Positions 1 to 11,649 of a DNA stretch of 64,000 nt are shown here, piece after piece. The stretch is from Rotaria sordida. Lineage: Eukaryota > Rotifera > Eurotatoria > Philodinida > Philodinidae. Location: positions 62,001 to 126,000 of the forward strand of contig CAJNOL010000302.1 in NCBI GenBank assembly GCA_905250125.1, in the 5' to 3' direction. Below the pieces are notes generated by a model. It was not told the origin of the DNA. It made no database searches and worked only from the letters and a program-made list of their open reading frames with translations. How positions within the stretch are numbered: the stretch's first letter is position 1; every line of letters starts with the position of its first letter. Position numbers and translations under genes: made by a program.

Positions 1-985
1 CTGTATAAACAAAACTAATTAAACAAATATTTGAAATTGACAAAATGAAGCATAAACATTCAGAATCGATTCTTAAAGTAAAGAAAAGACTTACTAAAAA
101 AGAAAATAAATACATGTTTGATACATCATGATGTATGTCACGTCTTAATCACATAATCTAAGTGCGGTGGCAGTTCGACTGACGGAAGTGTCGGAGATGC
201 GTCACTTTACAATCGTGGAAACTTTTCATTTTTTCCCAGTGAAAAAAAAAAATTTTCTTGCGTTCTTTAAGAAAAAAATCACTCCTTCCTAAAAGAACAA
301 GGTCACTCTCCTCCAATTGTCAGACTGCCTCGAGTCATCACTGTCATGAGTGTAATGTGTTTTATATATCTTTTGAATTTTGAGAGTTATTATGATGTTC
401 GAAATCAAACTATAATCAAATTCAATGTAATCAGAATAAAAAATTATGCATGTTTTACACAACGAACAAAATACACAAAGAGTAAAGGAAGCAAATTATT
501 GTAAATGTTATGCTTTGGTTTCTTGTGGATCAATATAGAGGTTTTATTCTGATTTTTATAGATACAGGTGTACATTTGTGTTCTCAATCATCTACGTATT
601 TATTTTGAAGGATATATTTAGCCTTGAGAAACGAGTATTTTTGTTTAGAAGAGGATTTCTAGTTTGTTATTATTATGAATTATTTTATGAAACATATGGA
701 CTCTTAAATTTCGATTTTTATTCGAAAGTGACGCAAGAACAAATGATTTCTAACAATATCTGTTCAAGTTGATATATGAATCGATGGGAAAAATTCGTCT
801 TGTTTACATTTTATTGATAATAATTTAGTCGCATATTGTACAATGAAAATATGTGACAATGTTTTATTATATTTAATCAAAAAGTTATAGATATTCTAGA
901 TTAAAAGATGTAATCAAATAGTAAATCATTAGAAATTTCTATGATAACATCAACTATCAAATGATTGAAATATTTGGTATATTGT
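1..985. other. Intergenic, no gene seen
   Basis: AT-rich DNA with many stops in all frames; the one 64-codon open frame here has no recognisable motif. The only structure I see is a perfect 16-bp palindrome, ATACATCATGATGTAT, at 121-136, and a locally GC-richer patch at about 160-220 that could belong to a promoter off to the left. No function is assigned. Confidence 0.5.
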
Positions 986-1308
986 TCAACTGTAAACTTT
1001 GAACAATGCTTTAATATTTGTTCCACAAATTGGACATGCTACCAAACCATGACCACACGGCACGCATACACTAAAATGTCCACAAGGTACAAATGCCAAT
1101 GCTCGATTTCTTGTCGAACATACAACACAAAGAGTATCAGAGTTTGTTGAACCTTGTTGTGATGTAGAACAAGATGATGATTGAAAAACTTGCTTATTAT
1201 CATTATCCGATTCATTTAGACTTGTTATAGTAGATTGCATATTGACCGTCTTATTACTCTCCGATGGTTCCATATTTGCACAGTCGTCAATACCGTCGAG
1301 TTCGATCT
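986..1308 (-). CDS. RING-finger protein (IAP/MDM2-type RING), last exon
   Basis: The exon ends with a C-terminal C3HC4-type RING. Counting from the Met at 1273, the likely zinc ligands are C49, C52, C64, H66, C70, C73, C80 and C83, and the chain stops 12 residues later in a short hydrophobic tail (KALFKVYS). This pattern is typical of the C-terminal RINGs of IAP, MDM2, neuralized and MEX-3-like proteins, which act as E3 ubiquitin ligases. The 45 residues before it are Ser/Asn/Gln-rich and probably disordered. The frame stays open for 11 codons upstream of the Met, up to a good acceptor (TCTTTTTTTTAG, ending at 1309). The real start therefore probably lies in an upstream exon I could not place, and 1308 is an exon edge. 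Which RING family it belongs to is not certain. Confidence 0.75.
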
Positions 1309-3192
1309 AAAAAAAAGAGTATGAAAGTGCAGTAGTCATTACATTGTATAGAGCAAACAGCGAAAAAGAAAAGACAAACATTAAAATCTATATTGATAAT
1401 CATATTTCTCTTGAATTTGTTCATATGGATTTTCAATTAAAATGATCTCTACCTGTTTATTGATATTTTAGATCGCTAAACATTCAATATATCGCTCTAT
1501 ATATTGTAATTCAAAGTTATGCTACGATTAGAACGATGGAATCTTATTGCATATTGACCTAGTAAAGGACGAATGTGGCTGGGAAATAGCAGTGGGTGGG
1601 AATTAGTAACAAGTGCGACAAAATTTCTGTATTGATTTTGCTTTTGACGTAGGGTTGAAATGCAATATCGTCAATACTTTATTCTTTTTTTGTGTTAGAA
1701 AGAGTAAAATGCCTAACGTAAAAATGTTTAAAAGAGTTTGATCGGAAATTTTTTTTCTAAAGGTCACAAAATTTGTTTCCAAATATATTTAATTGACTTT
1801 TTTCATTATCAACTTTCGATATATATATAACTGCTCATTACAAGGACGACTTTCATGTAATATTAAAATAATTAATCTAACATACAAGTAGACTGAACAA
1901 TAAATAATTTAATTCAAAATTAAAAATGAGGTTTGTAATGTGAAAACAAGGTTTTGTCTGAATATCTCACAGTAAATCTGTATGTTATTTCAAAGAATAT
2001 GGTTTAGTAAAAGAATCGATAAGCTTCTTCATGTAATATATATATATATATATATATTCTAACAACTTCTCTTTCGAAGTAGAATTTAGTTTCTGAACTG
2101 TGATCACTAGTTACGAAGAATCGATGTTAACAGAAGATGCTATAATAGAATTGATATCGACTATTCTGAAAGTTATAGAATATTTCATTTTTTGATAGAA
2201 TCATAGTCCTCCTATCCTTACTTTATAAAACTTGGACAAGAAGAATAAAAAAGAAAATCTTTCTTATTGGATGAAATTGTGAACGAGTTTCATAATACAT
2301 TTTGTTCTAAGATTTCTGTGACTTTCAGGAAACATTTGCGATCAAATTCTATGATATATTTTTGTACATAATGTTTTGGTCATTCTAAGAAAAAAGAATC
2401 AAGTTTCTACGCTATTACATTGCAACACTCAGTCAAAAAGAAAAAAGATTAATGCATAATCGTTGTCCCATCCGTTAAGTAAGAAGACAGGGAGAAAAAA
2501 TTACCCAATGTATGATTAAGTCGTTCTGAAAGGAAGTTATGACATTCATAACACAAAAAAAATTAAACATATTTCTTCTCTTTCTATTTCATATAATTCA
2601 TTTTGTTTGCCTTGTCATAGCTTAAAATATTTCAAATAATACAAAAAAAAATGCACGAATAAAATTTTTTACACATAGATTGGGCTTCTATTTGCCAATC
2701 ACAAATCATCGTCATCTAAAACTACTGGCATTGAATTCAAAAGAATATTTTTCATCATTATCATCATTGTATAGATCATTTTAGACTCCAAAAAGTTGCA
2801 TCATGTTAAAAATAAATTAGAAGAAAATGCCAGATAATGAACTAGCGCCTTCTTTTATTTTATGATTCAATGGCAGTAGATAATTATTTTAATAATAAAA
2901 GTTTTATTAACTTCGTTCATTTCCGAGATACAAATATCTTAATAACCTACGTGCTTTACACAACATGTCTGATGAATTTTTGTCTACTTATGAGTCATTG
3001 AAAAGAATCAGAATTTGATACTCATCCCAATCTGTTGTGCAAAGACATTTTATACATAAATCAACTATTCAATCCTTAATTAGGAAAGATGGATATATTC
3101 TAATCGCTAAGGTATTGTTCCGATAATATTTTCAAGTTTATTTAAATATGAGAATAAAATTAAAATAATTAAGAACTGTAGAATTTTATTCC
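1309..3192. other. Intergenic or unplaced upstream exons of the RING gene
   Basis: AT-rich, stop-filled sequence. A (TA)n microsatellite lies at about 2036-2057. A short open stretch on the + strand near 2941-3020 looks faintly protein-like but has stops on both sides. I could not identify further exons of the RING gene here. Confidence 0.4.
2036..2057. repeat. (TA)n microsatellite
   Basis: Uninterrupted TA dinucleotide run of about 11 units. Similar short TA runs occur near 23630, 28471, 28883, 31848, 37899, 45083 and 62740. Confidence 0.9.
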
Positions 3193-6100
3193 TTATTGTT
3201 TGATAAATGTGTGAGAATTGCTTTGGGTACAAGTATCTGATCGATATTTTAATGAATAACAACATGACCAGTGTTGTATACCAATCGATGCTTTTTTACC
3301 TAAGTGAAAACCACATTTTAAATAGGAACAATCATTAAATGTTGCATGCCATGCTCCAGTATGCACACAATTACCACCAGGATTGTCATTAATATCAAAT
3401 TCGCGTCCACAGTTACAACAAACATAAGTTGATGATAATCGCCAATATAAATCATCCTAAATGAATATGAAGAGTAATATAATAAAATGTAGTTCTCATT
3501 CTTTATTAATATTTAAAGTAGATAAAGAAAAAGTATTATATTTTATGCAGTCTAGCAGCATTTTCTTTTAAATATTAAATGACTTACTTTCAAATCAGTC
3601 AGTGAGATAAATTGAACGTTTTCGTGTGAGTGAAATCCTCGATTATCTTGAGGATATCGTGTATGATATATACCATATTCTGGACACATAAATGTCCCAT
3701 ATATGGTTATATTATTGCATATTGGATATTCCGATAAAAGCTAGAAAAGAACGTAAATCATCAGAAATAGAAAAGAGAAAGTAAGAGTAACTAATAGGGC
3801 AAGTCAGGAAGAGCCGTTCAGGCCCTACAAATCTAATATAATGTTTTTTTTTAAAATAATAGTCATCTTTTCTTTTAACAAATAGAAATATAAAAAAAAA
3901 AGAGCAAAAAGAAAGAGAAAATGAGTAAAATTAAATAAAATATTGAAATAATACATCTGATTTGCACGAAACCTGTCCTATCATCTCTTTAAGCACACGA
4001 ATAGACATAAAACGAATTTTTCGAAAAGATATTTATTATCTGAAAGCAGAACAGAGCCGAACGAATAAAACTTTCGTTTTATATTTTTCAATAGTTTATG
4101 TAAGGTACCTTAAGAAATTATTTCGTTCTGATAGCAGATGAACTTAATACTAATATAAATAATATTTACTACGAAACTATGAGAAAAGTTTTTCTTGTTC
4201 GAATTATTTATATGATTTATGTAACAATTGCTACTATAGGATCAATAATCAACAATAGACTTGTAACATGAGCAACGGACAAAAAAAAGTCAATTGTTTA
4301 TAGTTTCGAAGTTTTTTTTTCGTATTAAAATTTTTCTTATCTGTAATGGATACTTGTCGCGCACTTAGACAATAACTAACTGTCGAAGAAATCCAATGCT
4401 CTAGATTGATTTAATGTCTTATTACCTTCCATAATTCATATTCATTGACTCCTTTCATCTGACTCAAGAATCGTTTGGATAAATCTCGACGTTTAATCGA
4501 AAATAAAATATCTTCATGTTTTTCTGAACTCCAATGGTCAATATTAGTCTGTATGATTGAACCATGTTCAGAAACTGTCCATCTTTAAAACGAAAAAACA
4601 AAAACCAATTAATGATTAATATGTATTTTGATTTTAATTTACCTGTTTTCTTCTAATGTTTGTTTGCGAGTTAGTAAAGTTCCCAAAGTCTTACTTTGAC
4701 TTGTTCCACATATAGTAAAATAACATGGTGCAATTATTGAAGATTGTGCAAGTTGTTCAACAGCTAATTCATAATTGTGTGTTGATTCTAATATTTCACG
4801 AACAAGAAAACCAATTGGCCAGCCACTAGAAAAATTACTGTCTTTTTCAGATTTTTGGAAAGTTTCTAGAACAAATCATTCTTAAACAAAAGAACAGAGA
4901 ATCTTTTCTTCTGCAAAGATATAATTCTCTTAACCAATAAACACTATATTTTCCTACATCGTGGGAAAATGGAATGAAATGGACTATACAAAATAGGACT
5001 ATAACTTAGAATTGTCGATATTTTTTACAGGTAGAAGAGGCTGAAAATTCGGCAGCAAGTATTTTTATTTCTGCAAGAACGAAACATATCGTGGCCCGGC
5101 TTCTCTCATAACAGACAACCTGCCACCAGGTCGTTTCTCCTCCAAACCTATTCACCTCATAACGACATTGACTGTTTATTTTTATTTCACTCTCTGTCAA
5201 TGAAAGGCAAATGATATTTCAAAATCCAGTTTCTGTCTAAAGTTATCACGAAGCTGCAAAAAATTGGCAGAAAGTCGAACGTCTGCTTAAGTTTGTCTAA
5301 TTGCAATCGTTTTTTTTTCGAATCGGATGCATCTGTGAACGCATTTTGTATCATAATGTAAAAAACGTACAACTCGATACACTTCGTATGACAAATATAT
5401 TCTACCTAATAATTATTATGTTTTAACACACACTGTATGTTTTCTCTTGAAATTAAAAATGATTTAGTCAATCAAGGAGTTAATTTCTAGATTCTTACCT
5501 TATCAAACATGGTATTGAACTACTTCAATCAAAATTTTCTGTACAAATTCAAGTTTCTTGATCTAAAAATTCATGCTGAATGATAGAGTTAGTCTTGTCG
5601 AACATTTTGTCTATAAATATAAAGTTTCTACTGATATGTCGATGTATAGAAATCTTCAAATTTGATGATTAGACTCAGTTGTACGATGAAGGAACTGTAC
5701 CCCACGTGTATAACTCTTTTCATTTCGTACTTTTTTTTGCGTATAAAGAAATACTGATTTTTGATCGATAGACTTATATTCTTGTAGAACACAATATTCT
5801 CTGTCTGTTTGTTATCTGATAATAAAGGGATAGAACAAATGTCTTATTTTTTAAAGGCATCTTTCGTAATTTTACCTGGCTAAAGCAGTTTTAAGATTTG
5901 TTGTCAATTGTCCACCTGTATGTCGAAAATTAACCGATACAGAATAACCATTTTGAACTCTCATTCCTGTTAAAATTCCCACATAACCAATCCATGTTGT
6001 GCCTTTAAAAACTGTTTGACCATTCCTTTGAAAATCAACATCTACACACACAAAAAAAGCATTGACAAACAAAAAAATAATCTTATTCGAGAAGTAACTA

Positions 6101-6575
6101 AGATTTTAAAATGTTTTGAAGAAGATAATATATACGTACCAATAGTCAATTGTTTCAAAAAATCAAGTCCCCAATCCATAGTTCTAATATGCATTGGAGT
6201 ATTAGTTTGTTCATCTTGACACACAATTGATGTACAACATGCAAAACATTCATAAACAAATTGTATCATTACTAATTTACCTAATGGCATTCCCGTGTCA
6301 CGTGAGAAACCTTTCAATTCTTGTCCATAATAAACAAGTCCTAATTGTGTTATACCAGCCATGATTGTTGATAGAACATTTTCAAACATAGGACCCATCC
6401 ATTGACCAACAATTTCATTCACCATTGAATCGATCTTTTTTTCAACTTCACGAAGTTGATCTCTATATAGACGTAAGATATGTTGCCATCTTAACATTGG
6501 AGGTGAATCAAGATTAACGACGAACCGTGGAGGAACAGATACATCAGAAGGAACATTACATATAATTGAAGACAT
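3193..6575 (-). CDS. Acid ceramidase/NAAA-family amidohydrolase with C-terminal CHORD-like zinc module
   Basis: Six exons: 6575-6140, 6041-5876, 4825-4643, 4582-4426, 3740-3588, 3456-3193. They sum to 1359 bp (452 aa), and all phases agree. Residues 1-365 follow the N-acylsphingosine amidohydrolase family (about 395 aa in animals). The CTSIV motif puts the autocleavage site and nucleophile at C114; IRTMDWG gives R131 and D134; VDFQRNGQTVFKGTT follows in exon 2, and TNIDHW carries the conserved Asn. The family hydrolyses ceramides or N-acylethanolamines in the lysosome. The last exon (residues 366-452) is an addition: C378, C379, C381, C395, H397, C408, C413, C430, C431, C441 and H447 in a CHORD-like arrangement with WSCC. 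The Met chosen gives no signal peptide. An acceptor (TTTATTTCAG) lies 4 bases before it, so a leader exon or trans-splicing is possible. Family assignment is firm, substrate unknown. Confidence 0.85.
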
Positions 6576-7685
6576 TGTTCTGAAATAAACAAATTTTTCT
6601 TGTCTGAGAATTTACTTTTTGTTAATTATTTGGACGAAGAGAAATGAACAGTCATTGTAACAATTAATGTATTGTCAGAATAAAAAACAAAAAGAGATAT
6701 GTCTGTTTAACTTTTTGATGAACGTTAAAAATATTTCGCATTCGAAATGTTTCAAACGAAGGTTTTCTATATACAAAATTGATCAAATATAAAAGAATAG
6801 ATGAGTCATACATAAACAGAAGAAAACTAACAGGATCGAATATAAATATTTGAAAGAATCAAATTTTGAAATCAACTACCAGCAATTTTTTATTACGATT
6901 ATACTCTTAATGACTCACATTCATAATCTTTACATTATGACAATCAGACTGAGAAGAGAACAAAATCTATGTTAAAAATACATGATTGTTCTCTCGATCA
7001 AGTACTTATCAATGATCATAAGCATTAATCTCCTTTTCTCTGACATGTACATGTCATTGAGCTGTTTTTTTGTCTGATTGGCCATAATAATTAAAACCTC
7101 ACCTGATTAACAACTGGTTCGTCACAATCCTATTAAGTTTATCCAGTTTCTGTACGCCAAATAATACTATTATGCTTATTTAAGGCCGACTCTTTTGCAT
7201 TGATAAGAAGAAATTATAATAAACATACAATGACATATGTTTGACTTGCATCATGTTGTGAAATACGACACGCTGTTCTGTCGAATGGTATGATGACAAG
7301 TAATGAAAACTGACTATTTTTTTTTTCTTTATGAAGGACACAAAACAAAAAGAAATGTGTGTACCTATTACAGTTTTATATGACTCAGCTAGAATGTATG
7401 CATTATTCTTACTCATTTTTGAAGATATTAAAAAGTTTATCTTCGTTTGTCATTTTATTCTGATGAAAAATCCAATGATGATTTCTCAGATGTCTGCTGA
7501 CTTTTTCTTCTTTTTTACATAGATAACAATAATTGCATACGAAACAAAAAATAAAGTGACTAAAGAAGTATGAAACATCCTTCATAGTTTAAATTTGTTT
7601 TGAGATTACAAGTTAGAAATTAACATCAATATGTTAATGTTTATTTGAAGAATATTTGATAGAAAAAACAAAAAACACGTTATTA
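6576..7685. other. Intergenic, no gene seen
   Basis: Sequence between two genes on the minus strand. Open frames of 60-80 codons at 7180-7522 overlap on opposite strands and have no recognisable motif. This interval should contain the ceramidase promoter and any leader exon, but I could not place either. Confidence 0.4.
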
Positions 7686-10600
7686 TCATCCAATGACACT
7701 AACAATAGTATAACTACCACCCCAAGAGCCGTATGAAAGAGAAGTAATACCATTTTGAGTAGTACTTGTATAACTACTTTGACCAGCTAATATTGTGACC
7801 GTGATTACGCTTGTTTGATTGTACTGAACAATGCCTGAATGTACAGCAGCTGTGGGAAGATCCGAATCATCTGTGTAAATATTTGTACCCCATATAGTAC
7901 CACTACGAGATCCCGTTAAAGCAAAAACATAACTTTGATTAATATTACTTCGATAACCAACGAGATTTGAGGGTGCTGCCATAGCAGTTGTTGTAGCTAG
8001 AAATGAAGATTTAATCATGTATGTACAATACGAAGCAAGAACTACAACTTATTTTTTGTCAGTTTTATGTATATACTGAGTTTTTAATATTAGAAAGATG
8101 CTTTAATATTGTAAAAAAAATCAATGAATAAAAATAAAACCTAAAAGCAGTTACTAACATAATAATTTATAGATTTCTAATTTCGACACATAAATGTGTG
8201 ATGTGTGAACACTTTTGTCTTTTAATTTAATTAGTAAGAATAGAAACTACGGACAATCAATTGTTACTCTCGACTCGAAATATTTACATTTGTCAGGTTT
8301 TTTTGTTTTACTATGGTTGCATAGAGAATTTTTGATTTTTTGTCTCGACATGGAAACCTTGTACAATATTATTTTCTAAGAATTCGAATGCTTATCAATT
8401 ATCAGAGCATGTAAATCAAATGATCATTATTCAGATAACTAATTGTCAGCAGTTTCTAGAACTTGTTTTTTTTTCGGGATTTTTTAAATAAATTCTAGTA
8501 TTTGTTCTTGTTTTGGAATATATTAAAATTTGAGAATATGGGTGTCGGTATTATATGGTAGAATTCTTCTTTCACAGGGATTGTTATAGAGATTTTCTTT
8601 ATAGTATGTTAAGCTTAAAAAACAGTCCTTAGTAACAAAAACAAGAGTGAATCGAATAAGGATTCGAATATCAAATATATGAACTGAGAAGTCATCACTC
8701 TAACCATTGAGAAATCCGATGTTGTTAATTAGTTGTAAAAATTTTAGAACAACGATTATCGATATAAATTGATTCATGGAAGGATCAATTCACGTTAGAG
8801 AGTTAGATGCAAAGGAATACCAACAGAGATATATGTATATCGGCTTGTCCGGCTAACGGGCGCCCAGCATTATTGAAGTTGAGAATTGCAATTCTCATTC
8901 TGAGCACAACTAATTGTGTTCAATTCAAGTTTTCAAATAGGTTTTCGTACATTCTGCGTCGATCTATCTGGTTTATCTTGAAAGATTTTGAGAAGGAACA
9001 GTAGTTGACAGCCAAAATGAAGCATTTTTGTGCCAAAATCGCTTAAAAATTCACATTTATCTCTTATCATATCTCGATCAGTGTCTTGACTCTGATAAAA
9101 AATGAAGATGTTGCTAGTGATTTTGATGCTAGATCTACAGTTTGGCATGAACAGATCATCTCCTGTTTTCTGTGAAGATTGTGAGAATAGCATTTTTAGT
9201 GAGCGGCTATAAAGTTGAGTGAATGCATTACCACAATTATCAGTGTATAGCTCAACAGTAGGACAACATTTTTGAAAATGTCTTGTTTTCAGTAGATATT
9301 CCAGACTGTCTACTACAAACTTCTTCTCGATCATATGTCGTTCTAACGTACGCATTTGCTGAAAATGAATCATCTCCGATAGCAATCAAAAAAACAGAAC
9401 CTTTTTTGTAAGTGCGTTACCGGCATGTATTTTTCTTGTAAAACGTGAACCACAAAGTGAGTTGAGATGAAACTTTTGTACATTAAACAACTTGATAGTA
9501 TGCATCTATGCACCAAAAATCAGGGCTCTGTGTTTAGTTATTTGGGAGAAATTAAGATAGAAAGTTATCAAAACGTGAGTGCGTTACCTGCGGACAAGCC
9601 CATATCTAGAATAGATCTATTGAGGAATTATTTCATGTTAAGAAATTTATATGACAGTCCCTGTAATACAATACTGTTTTTGAGAATAAATCCACTGAAA
9701 AAAAAATTAATTTATATTGAGATATATTTAGATTAATCTTGTAAAAGAAGTGCTACTTCCATAATATATGATATAGAGAAAAAATATTCCGAAGCTTTAA
9801 AAAAATCTAATAAATCTCTCATAAAAAAAGCAAATCTTCGTAGCTCTTCGTTTTCAGCTAAAAATTTGCATTTTAACTTACTGGATGTTGTGGCGGTAGT
9901 AGTAGTCGTAGTGACTGTTGTACGGGTTGTCTCTAGTATTGAAAAACAAAAAGAGAAGTATAATAGAAAATAGATACTCTTGAATAAGAATCTTTTTATT
10001 TTATATACCGAAACATTTATTCGCTAGTTTTCAATAAATAGGAAATAGAAAAAATGATGATGATGAAAATTCTTAGTAGAACGTTTCATATTTCTGTTCG
10101 AAATAAGTCTATCGATTCATGAGATATTAATTAATTCAGCTAAGTTTGCATTGTCTGTTATTTATACTGAAGCTATATGATCTTGAGACCTTTGCACAAT
10201 TTTATGCACTATTTTAGTGTAAATATGAATGTTCAAAACATCTAATATATCATTTCGAAGTTATTGATGAAGAGATTAAAAAAAAATTGCTGTTGTATTC
10301 ATCGTTTGTTTCTTTTTAACCCTTTCAGGACGGAATTCTTTTTTTTTCAAAGCAAAATGATGAAACACGAAATTAGTCAAAGTCAATTAATTTTCATTTT
10401 TAATTGGCTTTATTCACTTTTTTGGGATGAGAAAGGTGTATATGTGTGTTACTCATACCGGCGACTAGAGTAATATCAATTAGAACAATAAATTAATATT
10501 ATGCATCCAGTTATATAAACCTTTTCGAGACACGGACGCTTATAAGCGTCTCCTATGTTCCGAAAGGGTTAAATTAGTGATTACTTTTATTGAACAAAAC

Positions 10601-11108
10601 AATTTTTTAAACTTACCTGTAGTAGTATTCAGCATGATACCTAGTGTCACGCCAACAGCAACTACAGCCGCAGCTACGGCAGCAACTCCAATAACAATGA
10701 GCACTTTAGCTGTTGTGGATAGTCCAGCCCTATAAAAAAATCATAGGTTTAGAAGAAACATTCAAATTTTAAAAAGCTGCATCAATATAATAAAATAATG
10801 ATTAAATACTCAACATCCGATATTAAATAATTGACATTAGACTTCTCGATTTATAGAATCTTCTATCATGAAAATGTTAATAATCACATTGGTTTTATTT
10901 CACTCTTTACTAACTTAGGAGTAACATCCACGAGTTCTTTGACATCAGTTGTTATATCTTTCACGGTCCGAGATGGCTCGCCGATTGTCTAAATAGTTTA
11001 GATGTGTATGTATATTCATGGTGTGAACAATAGATATCTTACATTCTCATCAAATGATAAGATCGCTCGAGGAATATAAGTTGTCAATGTTTGATTACTT
11101 GTAGGCAT
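7686..11108 (-). CDS. Type II membrane protein with Thr-rich stalk and LCCL-like domain
   Basis: Five exons: 11108-11043, 10988-10915, 10729-10617, 9932-9882, 7996-7686. They sum to 615 bp (204 aa) and the phases close. The first 47 residues are hydrophilic and probably cytoplasmic. Residues about 52-78 are one hydrophobic, Ala/Val-rich membrane span. A pure Thr stretch follows (residues about 80-102), as in mucin-like O-glycosylated stalks. Residues about 115-200 match the LCCL pattern: WGTNIYTDDSDLPTAAVHSG, then QSSYTSTTQNGITSLSYGSW. LCCL domains are extracellular modules of uncertain ligand, usually with conserved cysteines; none is present here. Intron 4 (9881-7997) is unusually long for this window and holds a 150-codon open frame and a tRNA-like relic; intron 3 holds a MITE. 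No signal peptide precedes the membrane span, so type II orientation is inferred. Confidence 0.78.
8651..8719 (-). pseudogene. tRNA-like relic (or tRNA-derived SINE head)
   Basis: Read on the minus strand, an A-box-like stretch (TCTCAATGGTTAGAGTG) is followed about 35 bases later by a B-box-like one (GATATTCGAATCC), and the ends can partly pair. A clean cloverleaf is not evident, so this is more likely a decayed tRNA or a SINE head than a working gene. Confidence 0.4.
8813..9620. repeat. Possible transposon relic inside the LCCL-gene intron
   Basis: A GC-richer motif near 8832-8870 (TATCGGCTTGTCCG) reappears inverted near 9580-9604 (CGGACAAGCCCATAT), bracketing a 150-codon open frame on the minus strand (9385-8933). 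Such a long open frame is unlikely by chance in DNA this AT-rich. I recognise no domain in the 150-aa product, which carries several Cys and His residues. A decayed DNA transposon is one reading; an alternative exon of the host gene is another. Confidence 0.3.
10320..10568. mobile_element. piggyBac-type MITE with TTAA target duplication
   Basis: TTAA at 10316-10319 and at 10569-10572 flank a 249-bp segment that begins CCCTTTCAGGACGG and ends CCTATGTTCCGAAAGGG, an inverted pair. A perfect GACGCTTATAAGCGTC palindrome lies just inside the right end. A TTAA duplication with CCC/GGG termini is the hallmark of piggyBac elements. No transposase fits in this length, so it is non-autonomous. It sits in intron 3 of the LCCL-domain gene. 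Confidence 0.75.
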
Positions 11109-11649
11109 GTTTCAATTGGCATAGAATCTTTTTTTTTTGAAAGAACACTCGACGAATTGATTGGACGTTTGTTGTCGTTCCAATACAAACAAATATTAGA
11201 AACAACAAAAAACAAAAATATGTACCTTTTATTTCAGTCTCGTTCGGACAGGTTCGAAGCGTGAATTGTGATTTTATGTGAATAAACGAAATGATGTATT
11301 TAATGGAATTATGATGTATAGCTATTCGATTGTAGGAGAATGAAAAAAAATGGTTTTTTTTGTTGATATCTAATTGTGCTTTTTACCTGCACTTACGAGC
11401 AAAGTGAAACATTTTTTTTGAAAAAGTATGACCGGAATGTGGTAGAAACATAGAATATTAGTCCGTTAAATGTAAAGCTCTTACAAAAACTCTATTTAAC
11501 AAAGTTTTGATTTAGATGAAAACAATTATACAATGTTTAATTTTTATAAATTTTTCCTCTCATATTTTAACTATGTTGGTCGACTAAAACGAATTCGAAG
11601 AGATTTTTGAAAAATAAAATAAATCGATTTTGTCTATATTAGTTTGAAT
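11109..11649. other. Upstream region of the LCCL-domain gene
   Basis: AT-rich DNA between the start of the LCCL-domain gene and the hAT-like element. It should contain the promoter, but no clear TATA box or other element stands out. Confidence 0.4.

Noticed and set aside
2941-3020. Short protein-like stretch (NNLRALHNMSDEFLSTYESL) on the + strand
   Set aside because: Looks like a scrap of a leucine-rich or F-box gene but is under 30 codons with stops on both sides, too little to call.
5006-5372. Two 60-codon minus-strand frames in ceramidase intron 2
   Set aside because: They lie between in-phase exons whose junction closes without them, show no family pattern and differ in frame. At most a transposon scrap.
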